Source of the DNA: Archivesica marissinica
Taxonomy: Eukaryota; Mollusca; Bivalvia; Venerida; Vesicomyidae
Assembly (NCBI GenBank): GCA_014843695.1
Contig: CM026390.1
Span: 98,691,823-98,755,822, forward strand
DNA length: 64,000 bases
Direction of reading: 5' to 3'
The notes beneath the pieces are model-generated. The model saw nothing but the letters and a program-made list of their open reading frames with translations, was not told the DNA's origin and made no database searches. Made by a program: the position numbers and the translations under genes. Positions 48,784 to 60,600 of this stretch are shown piece by piece; within the stretch, counting starts at the first letter, position 1, and each line of letters begins with the position of its first letter.

Positions 48784-49273
48784 TTTATACATGTAAAAGG
48801 TGTCCATATCCCTCTATGTCATTATGCACTTTGTGTATGACTACCTTCATAGTCAATTTTGTATCCCGTTACGTCTCAAATAACATTCATTAATACTAGT
48901 TATACTTTATGAAAATAATGCAAACTTGAATGAACAAGACATTGCAATTGATTCAATTAATTCAAGATAACTCAAACAAACATGAAAATTAATAATTAAA
49001 ATGTGTTTGTTTCTCTGTTACATCCACATAGTTGGAAATTAAATTATCTGTAACATTTTTTGGAGTTTACATTTTATCTTGCCTCTGTAAGTCATTGTAA
49101 TTAATATTCCAAAGAATATGAAAACAAAGCAAGTCTTCAATTTAACCTTTGATTTTTGGGTCATAACAAAACAGTGAATTCTGGATCATATATATGTACA
49201 TGACATAGTGACCTTGAATATATGTATACGTGTCTCAGTGACCTTAGATATATAGATATACAGGACTGCAAAT
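48784..49273. other. Intergenic, nothing recognised
   Basis: AT-rich. The last part (about 49200-49255) has two decayed units, ATGACATAGTGACCTTGAA and CTCAGTGACCTTAGATATA, resembling the 30-bp array at 43036-46076. Confidence 0.45.
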
Positions 49274-50070
49274 AAGCCCCTAATCCGCATGACTAAAAGT
49301 TAGCCCCTAATGTTCGCTCACACTAATGTGACTAGGAGAATAACAGATCTATTGTCTAGGGTTAGCCCCTAATGTTCACTCGCACTAATGTGACTAGGAG
49401 AATAACAGATATATTGTCTAGGGTTAGCCCCTAATGTTCACTCGCACTAATGTGACTAGGAGAATAACAGATATATTGTCTAGGGTTAGCCCCTAATGTT
49501 CACTCGCACTAATGTGACTAGGAGAATAACAGATCTATTGTCTAGGGTTAGCCCCTAATGTTCACTCGCACTAATGTGACTAGGAGAATAACAGATCTAT
49601 TGTCTAGGGTTAGCCCCTAATGTTCACTCGCACTAATGTGACTAGGAGAATAACAGATCTATTGTCTAGGGTTAGCCCCTAATGTTCACTCGCACTAATG
49701 TGACTAGGAGAATAACAGATCTATTGTCTAGGGTTAGCCCCTAATGTTCACTCGCACTAATGTGACTAGGAGAATAACAGATCTATTGTCTAGGGTTAGC
49801 CCCTAATGTTCACTCGCACTAATGTGACTAGGAGAATAACAGATCTATTGTCTAGGGTTAGCCCCTAATGTTCACTCGCACTAATGTGACTAGGAGAATA
49901 ACAGATCTATTGTCTAGGGTTAGCCCCTAATGTTCACTCGCACTAATGTGACTAGGAGAATAACAGATCTATTGTCTAGGGTTAGCCCCTAATGTTCACT
50001 CGCACTAATGTGACTAGGAGAATAACAGATCTATTGTCTAGGGTTAGCCCCTAATGTTCACTCGCTATGT
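49274..50070. repeat. 62-bp tandem repeat, highly uniform part
   Basis: About 12 nearly identical units, each with TAATGTGACTAGGAGAATAA, CAGATCTATTGTCTAGGG and TTAGCCCCTAATGTTCACTC. The uniformity suggests recent amplification. It passes at 50050-50160 into the 53-bp form. Confidence 0.95.
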
Positions 50071-53000
50071 GCTAGGAGAATAACAGATCTATTGTCTAGG
50101 TCTAGTTCTGTACTAATGTGACTAGGAGAATAACAGATCTATTGTCTAGTGATCTAGGGTTAGCTGCTATGTGACTAGGAGAATACCAGATCTATTGTCT
50201 AGTGATCTAGGGTTAGCTGCTATGTGACTAGGAGAATAACAGATATATTGTCTAGTGATCTAGGGTTAGCTGCTATGTGGCTAGGAGAATAACATATATA
50301 TTGTCTAGTGATCTAGGGTTAGCTGCCATGTGACTAGGAGAATAACAGATATATTGTCTAGTGATCTAGGGTTAGCTGCTATGTGACTAGGAGAACAATA
50401 GATCTAGTGATCTAGGGTTAGCTGCTATGTGACTAGGAGAATAACATATATATTGTCTAGTGGTCTAGGGTTAGCTGCTATATGGCTAGGAGAATAACAG
50501 ATCTATTGTCTAGTGATCTAGGGTTAGCTGCTATGTGACTAGGAGAATAACAGATTTATTGTCTAGGGTTAGCTGCTATGTGGCTAGGAGAATAACAGAT
50601 CTAGGGTTAGCTGCTATGTGACTAGGAGAACAATAGATCTAGTGATCTAGGGTTAGCTGCTATGTGACTAGGAGAATAACATATCTATTGTCTAGTGGTC
50701 TAGGGTTAGCTGCTATATGGCTAGGAGAATAACAGATTTATTGTCTAGTGGTCTAGGGTTAGCTGCTATATGGCTAGGAGAATAACATATATATTGTCTA
50801 GTGCTCTAGGGTTAGCTGCTATGTGTCTAGGAGAATAACATATATATTGTATAGTGCTCTAGGGTTAGCTGCTATGTGACTAGGAGAATAACAGATATAT
50901 TGTCTAGTGATCTAGGGTTAGCTGCTATGTGACTAGGAGAATAACATATATATTGTCTAGTGCTCTAGGGTTAGCTGCTATGTGTCTAGGAGAATAACAG
51001 ATCTATTGTCTAGTGATCTAGGGTTAGCTGCTATGTGACTAGGAGAATAACATATATATTGTCTAGTGCTCTAGGGTTAGCTGCTATGTGTCTAGGAGAA
51101 TAACAGATATATTGTCTAGTGATCTAGGGTTAGCTGCTATGTGGCTAGGAGAATAACAGATATATTGTCTAGTGATCTAGGGTTAGCTGCTATGTGACTA
51201 GGAGAACAATAGATATATTGTCTAGTGATCTAGGGTTAGCTGCTATGTGACTAGGAGAATAACATATCTATTGTTTAGTGGTCTAGGGTTAGCTGCTATA
51301 TGACTAGGAGAACAATAGATCTATTGTCTAGTGATCTAGGGTTAGCTGCTATGTGACTAGGAGAATAACATATATATTGTCTAGTGGTCTAGGGTTAGCT
51401 GCTATATGGCTAGGAGAATAACAGATATATTGTCTATTGATCTAGGGTTAGCTGCTATGTGACTAGGAGAATAACAGATTTATTGTCTAGTGGTCTAGGG
51501 TTAGCTGATATATGGTCTAGGGTTAGCTGCTATGTGACTAGGAGAATAACAGATCTATTGTCTAGTGGTCTAGGGTTAGCTGCTATATGGCTAGGAGAAT
51601 AACATATCTATTGTCTAGTGCTCTAGGGTTAGCTGCTATGTGATTAGGAGAATAACAGATCTATTGTCTAGTGATCTAGGGTTAGCTGCTATGTGACTAG
51701 GAGAATAACATATATATTGTCTAGTGCTCTAGGGTTAGCTGCTATATGGTCTAGGGTTAGCTGCTATGTGACTAGGAGAATAACAGATATATTGTCTAGT
51801 GATCTAGGGTTAGCTGCTATGTGGCTAGGAGAATAACATATATATTGTCTAGTGCTCTAGGGTTAGCTGCTATGTGGTCTAGGGTTAGCTGCTATGTGTC
51901 TAGGAGAATAACAGATATATTGTCTAGTGATCTAGGGTTAGCTGCTATGTCACTAGGAGAATAACATATATATTGTCTAGTGCTCTAGGGTTAGCTGCTA
52001 TATGGTCTAGGGTTAGCTGCTATGTGTCTAGGAGAATAACAGATATATTGTCTAGTGATCTAGGGTTAGCTGCTATGTGGCTAGGAGAATAACATCTATT
52101 GTCTAGTGATCTAGGGTTAGCTGCTATATGGTCTAGGGTTAGCTGCTATGTGACTAGGAGAATAACAGATATATTGTATAGTGCTCTAGGGTTAGCTGCT
52201 ATGTGACTAGGAGAATAACAGATCTATTGTCTAGTGATCTAGGGTTAGCTGCTATGTGGCTAGGAGAATAACCGATCTATTGTCTAGTGATCTAGGGTTA
52301 GCTGCTATGTGACTAGGAGAATAACATATATATTGTCTAGTGCTCTAGGGTTAGCTGCTATGTGACTAGGAGAATAACAGATATATTGTTAGTGATCTAG
52401 GGTTAGCTGCTATGTGACTAGGAGAATAATAGATATATTGTCTAGTGATCTAGGGTTAGCTGCTATGTGACTAGGAGAATAATATATATATTGTCTAGTG
52501 CTCTAGGGTTAGCTGCTATGTGACTAGGAGAATAATAGATATATTGTCTAGTGATCTAGGGTTAGCTGCTATGTGACTAGGAGAATAACAGATATATTGT
52601 CTAGTGATCTAGGGTTAGCTGCTATGTGACTAGGAGAATAACAGATATATTGTCTAGTGATCTAGGGTTAGCTGCTATGTGACTAGGAGAATAACAGATA
52701 TATTGTGTAGTGATCTAGGGTTAGCTGCTATGTGACTAGGAGAATAACAGATATATTGTCTAGTGATCTAGGGTTAGCTGCTATGTGACTAGGAGAATAA
52801 CATATATATTGTCTAGTGCTCTAGGGTTAGCTGCTATGTGACTAGGAGAATAACAGATATATTGTCTAGTGATCTAGGGTTAGCTGCTATGTGACTAGGA
52901 GAATAACAGATATATTGTCTAGTGCTCTAGGGTTAGCTGCTATGTGACTAGGAGAATAACAGATATATTGTCTAGTGATCTAGGGTTAGCTGCTATGTGA

Positions 53001-53966
53001 CTAGGAGAATAACAGATATATGTCTAGTGGTCTAGGGTTAGCTGCTATATGGTCTAGGGTTAGCTGCTATGTGACTAGGAGAATAACAGATATATTGTCT
53101 AGTGATCTAGGGTTAGCTGCTATGTGACTAGGAGAATAACAGATATATTGTCTAGTGCTCTAGGGTTAGCTGCTATGTGACTAGGAGAATAACAGATCTA
53201 TTGTCTAGTGATCTAGGGTTAGCTGCTATGTGACTAGGAGAATAACAGATATATTGTCTAGTGCTCTAGGGTTAGCTGCTATATGGTCTAGGGTTAGCTG
53301 CTATGTGACTAGGAGAATAACAGATATATTGTCTAGTGATCTAGGGTTAGCTGCTATGTGACTAGGAGAATAACAGATATATTGTCTAGTGATCTAGGGT
53401 TAGCTGCTATGTGGCTAGGAGAATAACAGATATATTGTCTAGTGATCTAGGGTTAGCTGCTATGTGACTAGGAGAATAACAATATATTGTCTAGTGTCTA
53501 GGGTTAGCTGCTATATGGCTAGGAGAATAACAGATATATTGTAGTGATCTAGGGTTAGCTGCTATGTGGCTAGGAGAATAACATCTATTGTCTAGTGATC
53601 TAGGGTTAGCTGCTATATGGTCTAGGGTTAGCTGCTATGTGACTAGGAGAATAACAGATATATTGTCTAGTGATCTAGGGTTAGCTGCTATGTGGCTAGG
53701 AGAATAACAGATATATTGTCTAGTGATCTAGGGTTAGCTGCTATGTGGCTAGGAGAATAACAGATCTATTATCTAGTGATCTAGGGTTAGCTGCTATGTG
53801 GCTAGGAGAATAACAGATCTATTATCTAGTGATCTAGGGTTAGCTGCTATGTGGCTAGGAGAATAACAGATCTATTATCTAGTGATCTAGGGTTAGCTGC
53901 TAAATGGCTAGGAGAATAACAGATATATTGTCTAGTGATCTAGGGTTAGCTGCTAAATGGCTACTA
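50071..53966. repeat. 53-bp tandem repeat, diverged part of the same array
   Basis: About 72 units of GTGATCTAGGGTTAGCTGCT plus ATGTGACTAGGAGAATAAC and AGATATATTGTCTA. TAGGGTTAGC, TAGGAGAATAAC and ATTGTCTA are shared with the 62-bp part. Shortened units (ATATGGTCTAGGGTTAGC) recur at intervals, giving larger mixed periods. Confidence 0.95.
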
Positions 53967-53972
53967 TATATG

Positions 53973-54088
53973 TAGGATCTTACATGAGTAGTTATTTCAT
54001 ACCATATTTTATGAAACTCGTTTTCCAAAATTCCAAAACGAGTTTCATAAAATATGGTATATAATCACCACAGGTGTAAGATCCTTTT
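53973..54088. mobile_element. Near-perfect palindrome (MITE-like)
   Basis: The core arms, CATACCATATTTTATGAAAC and its extension to CTCGTTTT, are perfectly inverted around a 10-bp CCAAAATTCC loop. The outer arms AGGATCTTACA and TGTAAGATCCT are also inverted. It directly abuts the 53-bp array. Confidence 0.75.
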
Positions 54089-54635
54089 TATCACATTACC
54101 ATATTGGGCTTTAATAATATTTCTCCACAAAATAACGCTGCTACTTTCATTTTGGCGCCAACTGTCAGCGCAAATTCATTACGTCACACTAAATAATCAT
54201 GACGTCACTACGCAAAGCAGTGTTATATTTATGTTTTAAAAAGCGCTATAATTGCGTTTAAGACTTCTTTTAAATCATCGCTTTTCTTTACCATTAAAGT
54301 TATATACCAATTCAAATGGAACTATGCATACTTTATTATTTACAAATTATAAGGATTATTCTCTCAACCAATCAGAATCCTTCCAGGTGTTAATACACGT
54401 GTGTACATATAAGAAATTATGAGATGGTGTAATTACACTGAATATAAACACAGTTATGTTATAATTTCTTTTACGTGGGTAATAGAACAGGAGAGAACAA
54501 TGGGATCTGTCCCGTAATTCCAATAAGTATAATGTAAACACTGGAGCATCCATCGGTTTACTGATATTTCCTTGCTAAAAATAGAATGTTTTTGATTGAC
54601 AGGATCTCATGTCACGGTTGGGTAATCACATTGTG
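54089..54635. other. Intergenic, nothing recognised
   Basis: AT-rich DNA with scattered short frames. No feature is supported. Confidence 0.4.
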
Positions 54636-54852
54636 GCGTCCGTGGTCCAGTGGTAGAGCGTCGGATTTGGAATCGAACGGTCCCGGGTTCGATACTTGGT
54701 CAGGCCACGTATGTAGTGTCATTGAGCAAGGCACCACACACACATTGCTTAGTACTGGTTAACCACTTAGGTCGGCTAATTCTGCCCAGGAAAACATGTC
54801 TACGTCCCGCAAGGGGTTTGATATTAATGGAACATACATACATACACATTAG
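54636..54852 (+). mobile_element. tRNA-derived SINE, family 1, + copy
   Basis: CGTGGTCCAGTGGTAGAGCG (A box), CCCGGGTTCGATACTTGG (B box), CATTGAGCAAGGCACC, the hairpin CCCGCAAGGGG and the tail (ACAT)n. It is the reverse-orientation partner of 18712-18924. Confidence 0.82.
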
Positions 54853-54926
54853 TTTTCGGCCATGCCAACATTTTATGAAATACATCAGCGAAATGTTACA
54901 AGAGAGTCACTAAGTTAATCTTTTTA

Positions 54927-55256
54927 TTATATACCAACTGTAATTTGTAATTTATTATATACCAACTGTAATTTATTATATACCAACTGTAATTTATTAT
55001 ATACCAACTGTATATACCAACTGTAATTTATTATATACCAACTGTAATTTATTATATACCAACTGTAATTTATTATATACCAACTGTAATTTATTATATA
55101 CCAACTGTAATTTATTATATACCAACTGTAATTTATTATATACCAACTGTAATTTATTATATACCAACTGTAATTTATTATATACCAACTGTAATTTATT
55201 ATATACCAACTGTAATTTATTATATACCAACTGTATTTATTATATACCAACTATAA
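54927..55256. repeat. 21-bp tandem repeat, about 15 copies
   Basis: Units of AATTTATTATATACCAACTG plus T, with one short unit near 55007-55020. The multiple-of-three unit gives a false 107-codon frame on the - strand. Confidence 0.94.
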
Positions 55257-56040
55257 TTTCAATTGAAATATCGTAGCCAAATACTGAGGTAAGAGATGTT
55301 CTTTATTGCAATACATTTCGTTGACATGGTTCTATCTGATTTACGAAAGTTATCGAAGCAATTTGTGTGGTATTTTTTATGTAGTGTGGTGTGATGGTAA
55401 ATCCATGTTCTACTTAATTGTGTTGTTAAACATTCCAATGTTTAGAAGTTACATACAAGTAAGGTACATCCAAGTTGCTGAGATTTTATATTTTCACAAT
55501 GACATAGTGTTTCACTTTGGGATATATTTGCTTATAGAAAATGACATTTTAGGCGGGAAACACAAAAATCTTGGTTGTTTCCTCCTTAATATGCCAGTTA
55601 TAGTGGTAATATATTACAAATTGAATGCTAAAATGTATATGTTTGGATGATTTAAAACAATGTGATTGAAAAAATATGTATTTATTGAAAGATAATTTCT
55701 TATCTACACCAACGGATAAAAGTCGTAATTTACCTATACAACAAATCCTGTAATCTACAACTGAGAATTTTTCTTCTTCTTTGGTCTGCATATCGCGTGT
55801 CCAATCCCTATCTGTCGATTGTCCTGTTATATATGTGTTATAAATGTGGTTCATTAGTTACTTGCATTAATTGCCTAATTGGGAAAATTTGGTCATTGGT
55901 AGGAATACTGCTCAACTGAGCATAGCCTGTATCTTTTATATTATGAGTAAGAGTCTAAGGTCTGTCCCTAACAAAGCAACAACTAAGAGACTACCAGTAG
56001 GATAGTTGCAGAAAGTGTAGGAAGATATTAATCTCTTACA
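55257..56040. other. Intergenic, no supported gene
   Basis: Frames of about 100 codons on each strand (55306-55650 and 55549-55854) have no recognisable domain. I see no other feature. Confidence 0.4.
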
Positions 56041-56054
56041 TTGCCTCCTGACGA

Positions 56055-56165
56055 TTGTACCGGTAGCCAAAGTATGGTGGTTTATCATGGTTTACCTTAT
56101 CAAATGCTTTGTTTGAAACAACGAGTAGGCCTATAGGATCAACTTGGTATTTGATGTTCATGGCT
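56055..56165 (-). pseudogene. Possible LINE reverse transcriptase scrap
   Basis: The - strand reads VVSNKAFDKVNHDKPPYFGY, resembling the SKAFD-VNH motif of LINE reverse transcriptases. It is about 30 codons with no convincing continuation, so the call is tentative. Confidence 0.3.
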
Positions 56166-56301
56166 AAAGTACAAGACACAAATAAGCTTTATTTAATGTC
56201 GGATACAATATAATTAAAATGTAAATAATCTTATTTTGACACGACTAGTGTTTTTCGTTCACCTCTTTGTTTCTCTGTAGCAAATCATACTAGCAAAGAA
56301 A

Positions 56302-56911
56302 TTAAAGCAGCATTACATCGCATGAAATAAAAGATATTTGAAAAATTCAATTTTTACGTATGGGTAGCAATGCTGCTACACATTCTAACATTATACTTTG
56401 TATGTTTATGTTCATTTGGTAAACAGTGTTTTTTGCGATAAAACAAACTCGAAACCAAAAGTAGGACTTTCCGAGTCGATCGGTCACACACTTGTTTACA
56501 ACCGGAACGCATCGTCCGCACTTATTTGCATTCGGAATACATCGTCCCCATTTGTCCCACATTGTCTTTTTTAATTAAATTACTTGATATGTTGATTCAT
56601 ACCGCTGTTAGCTAAGTCTTTTAGGGACATTTCTACATCCCCGCAAGGGGTTCGACATTAGAGAAAGATAGATAGATAGTCTTTCATGTTCAAAATATAT
56701 ACGTTGTTTTCTACATCCTCTGTTGGTTCACGCATGCGCGCTGTGCATGTTTACATTTCGTGTATTGATAAATAAATTCGCGTATACGACGGTTTAAATT
56801 TATTGGAATTTTATCGTTTCTGAGCGACTATTTCGATTTTTGTAAACACACACACATTAGTATTTATATTTTACCCAAAACATCCTTTATTACGATGTAA
56901 TGCTGCTTTAA
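56302..56911 (-). mobile_element. TTAA MITE, family D, copy 2
   Basis: The ends TTAAAGCAGCATTACATCG and CGATGTAATGCTGCTTTAA are perfectly inverted over 19 bp, with TTAA at both edges. It is opposite to the copy at 30470-31084. The centre has CCCCGCAAGGGG, TTCGACATTA and a (GATA)n run, again resembling the 3' end of SINE family 1. No transposase is present. Confidence 0.82.
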
Positions 56912-57582
56912 TGTTCGCAAATCACTTAATTAGCATGTATTTAATAAAATAGGTCACGTGACACTCGCATACAATCATGAAGATGCAATTTCGTCTTCCT
57001 GAAGATGAATAGGACTTTCAAAAGGAAAACTACCAAAATGCAACACACTGAAATATTATTGTATTCATGTATCTTGTACAGTGGGGACTTTGTATATACA
57101 GTTTAACACCAGTTCAGTGTAAATCTTCAGTATCATCATCTTCTTCTTCAACTTGATACTGCTAAACAATCAGTAACAATTATAATTGGCATGCACAGTC
57201 TCGAACAGTGAGTTAATCTAAAAGGCTATAATTAAAAGCAGTTTAAAGTTTAGAAGGAGTACGAGTCCGGACATCTCTAGTGATTGCCTCACTCTGTCAA
57301 GAGTATACTGGCAATATCCTTTGTGTTAAATACGTATTGGTTTATGGTTCTGTCGTTTCAACAGAGTAGCATAATAGAACAGACATATACAGGGGAACAC
57401 TTGCAACATAATTTAGTGGTATATAACCTATAGATGATCTGTTCCTGTGTAACGTATTCGTTAGAAATGAAATATATCCCCAGCGAAATTTGCACTTCCT
57501 GTTAAAATAAATGAAATTATTTTGAAATTCATTGAAATCATCACCATTGTCAACTACAAAACGACCGAAATTTTGAAACAGC
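56912..57582 (+). other. Upstream region and 5' UTR of the peflin-like gene
   Basis: About 670 bp between the MITE and the start codon. I see no clear TATA box or initiator that would fix the transcription start. The promoter and 5' UTR are presumed to lie here. Confidence 0.4.
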
Positions 57583-57615
57583 ATGTCTTGGGGAGGACAA
57601 CCGCTGCAGCAGCAG
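57583..57615 (+). CDS. PEF1: Peflin-like exon 1 (start)
   Basis: ATG in context ACAGCATGTC begins [11 protein letters not shown], and donor GTATAC follows CAGCAG. Short Met-rich/Gly starts followed by a phase-0 intron fit the family. This tiny exon was found by joining back from exon 2. Confidence 0.65.
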
Positions 57616-60600
57616 GTATACTATATATTGTAATTAACATTTTATTTAACTAGGCAGCCATAAACTGATAAACGAAAGAACTGCCCTTGGAAGTTGGAAT
57701 TTCATTGTTAACTTATGTCCCACACGTTCAACTTCAACGAGATTATCCTGTGTATACCAATGTAGCGTGTCGTGTGTGTATAGTTGCCGGTTGGTTTAAC
57801 GAATTAGTCAATGCTTAATTGCAGCCAAATTATTATAGACTCTCTCTCTCCGACGTGTACATGCCGAAAGGATTCTACGTCGTATCCATTCAGATTCAGA
57901 TTCAGATGCTTACCCTGGATGTGTTGTACCCAATGTTAGAGACGTTTTGTACTGGGGCCAATGTCTATGAGTATAATGAGAATTCGGGTCTCCCTATTCA
58001 CCGACAAGAAGTGACAAGAATCGTCAAGAGCAGAAAAATGGTTAAACAGGCATACAAGACGTCGACAAGAGATGGTTACTGAACAAATATGATATAATAA
58101 AGTCATCTAAAGTATTAAATATAACATGTGTTTGTCTTATATTGGCTTATTCCATCCAAAAAACTCAATACGATCAAACGCCGTCTTGACGTTCCGCACA
58201 GGGGAACAGGTGCCTGTTCTCTTGTTGGCTGCTGGGTCAGACAGAGTTAAGTCTCTTTACTGTATGGCGAACTTCTTGTCTGTGAATAGGGAGACCGGAC
58301 AATTCGTACCCAGTTTGAATGTTTCGTACCCAATGTCTCTGATGATCCGTACCCAGTTTGGATGTTTCGTACCCAATGTCAGAGACATTTCGTTCCCAAT
58401 GTCAGAGACCATTCGTACCGAAGTCTGTACCGTAGGCGTAGGATTTCGGGTTAGAATTAGAGACATTTCGAACTCGTGTCTGGATAGTTTGTACCCTATA
58501 AGGGTTAGGGTTAGAGACAGTTGAGTTACAACATTTTCTCATGGTTGTGACTATGTTCTTTATTTATCTTTCAATATTGAAGAGCATGCACACGTACAGT
58601 ACATGTCCCGCAGACTTTTCTAAATCCGCGTGACCTCGCGGATGCAATTTCCGCTGTCAGAACATTTCTACGGACGTAATGAAATAACCACAGCGGAAGG
58701 TTAACTTATCGCCGTATTGCGGCCCCTAAGCTATAACACCATGGACAAAAAGAATTAGCTCAATGTTGCACGGGTAATTTATTAAACATGTCAATTTGAT
58801 AAAAATGCTTTGGATCGCAGAATATCATAGGTCTCAATTAATAGCATTCCCAAAAATAGTTTTACCTCTGACAGTGTGCATGATACAATCACTGCAATAT
58901 CATGACAGGCTACCTTTCACTCTCAAACAATTGTCCAAGATCACGTGTGAATTGACAATTGAACCGTTATCTATAGGTCATTTTGTAGTTGCAACTAGTT
59001 CATCATGATGTGGATTTCACGGAAACGACATTGGGCACACATATTTGTGATGAAAGTGATACTAAATCTTAAATTTTTAACACAACTTGGTACCATAATG
59101 TAATTTTTAATTCTAAATAACATACCGTTATTGTTCAGTTGTATTATACTCAACTACCTGGTTCAATTTCATTGTTTATGTCTATTATGCTCGACTACCC
59201 GGTGCAGCCGCATTGTTCAGATGTATGATTCCATTCCAGACTACCCGGTTTAGATTCACTGTTCAGGTGTACATTCTCCAGACTACCTGGTTTGGTTTCA
59301 CTGTTCAGGTGTACTATCTCCAGACTACCCTGTTTGGTTTCACTGTTCAGGTGTACTATCTCCAGACTACCCTGTTTGATTTCACTGTTCAGGTGTACTA
59401 TCTCCAGACTACCCGGTTTAGATTCACTGTTCAGGTGTACATTCTCCAGACTACCTGGTTTGGTTTCACTGTTCAGGTGTACTATCTCCAGACTACCCTG
59501 TTTGGTTTCACTGTTCAGGTGTACTATCTCCAGACTACCCTGTTTGATTTCACTGTTCAGGTGTACTATCTCCAGACTACCCGGTTTAGATTCACTGTTC
59601 AGGTGTACATTCTCCAGACTACCTGGTTTGGTTTCACTGTTCAGGTGTACTATCTCCAGACTACCCTGTTTGGTTTCACTGTTCAGGTGTACTATCTCCA
59701 GACTACCCTGTTTGATTTCACTGTTCAGGTGTACTATCTCCAGACTACCCGGTTTAGATTCACTGTTCAGGTGTACATTCTCCAGACTACCTGGTTTGGT
59801 TTCACTGTTCATGCGTACTATCCCCATACTACCCGGTTTGGTTTCACTGTTCAGGTGTACTATCTCCAGACTACCCGGTTTAGATTCACTGTTCAGGTGT
59901 ACATTCTCCAGACTACCTGGTTTGGTTTCACTGTTCAGGTGTACTATCCCCAGACTACCCTGTTTGGTTTCACTGTTCAGGTGTACTATCTCCAGACTAC
60001 CTGGTTTGGTTTCACTGTTCAGGTGTACTATCCCCAGACTACCCTGTTTGGTTTCAATGTTCAGGTGTACATTCTCCAGACTACCCTGTTTGGTTTCAAT
60101 GTTAATTTGTACTATCTCCAGACTACCCTGTTTTGTTTCACTGTTCAGGTGTACTATCCCCACACTACCCAATTTGGTTTCAATGTTCATTTGTACAATC
60201 TCCAGACTACCCTGTTTGGTTTCACTGTTCAGGTGTACTATCTCCAGACTACCCTGTTTGGTTTCAATGTTCAGGTGTACTATCTCCAGACTACCCTGTT
60301 TGGTTTCAATGTTCAGGTGTACTATCTCCAGACTACCCTGTTTGGTTTCACTGTTCAGGTGTACTATCTCCAGACTACCCTGTTTTGTTTCAATGTTCAG
60401 GTGTACTATGTCCGATAAACAACAAGATAATGTACATACATACATTCATTAATCATGCCAATAGATACATGTACCAGTAATATAAAATGGTATTTCATGA
60501 TGTGTAGAATAACTAAAACCAGTGCACAATAATCGTCAACTACCCCCTTCGGGAACCCAAAGTTAACAATCAAACATGCTTGTGCGAAGAATGGAAACGT

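Noticed and set aside
50100..53960. Interstitial telomere
   Set aside because: TAGGGTTAG occurs once per 53-bp unit and is not in tandem hexamers.
54638..54710. Functional tRNA gene in the + strand SINE
   Set aside because: The same head with its body and tail occurs in reverse at 18712-18924, so it is a SINE head.
58126..58524. 132-codon frame in peflin-like intron 1
   Set aside because: It overlaps a decayed short tandem repeat and has no recognisable domain.
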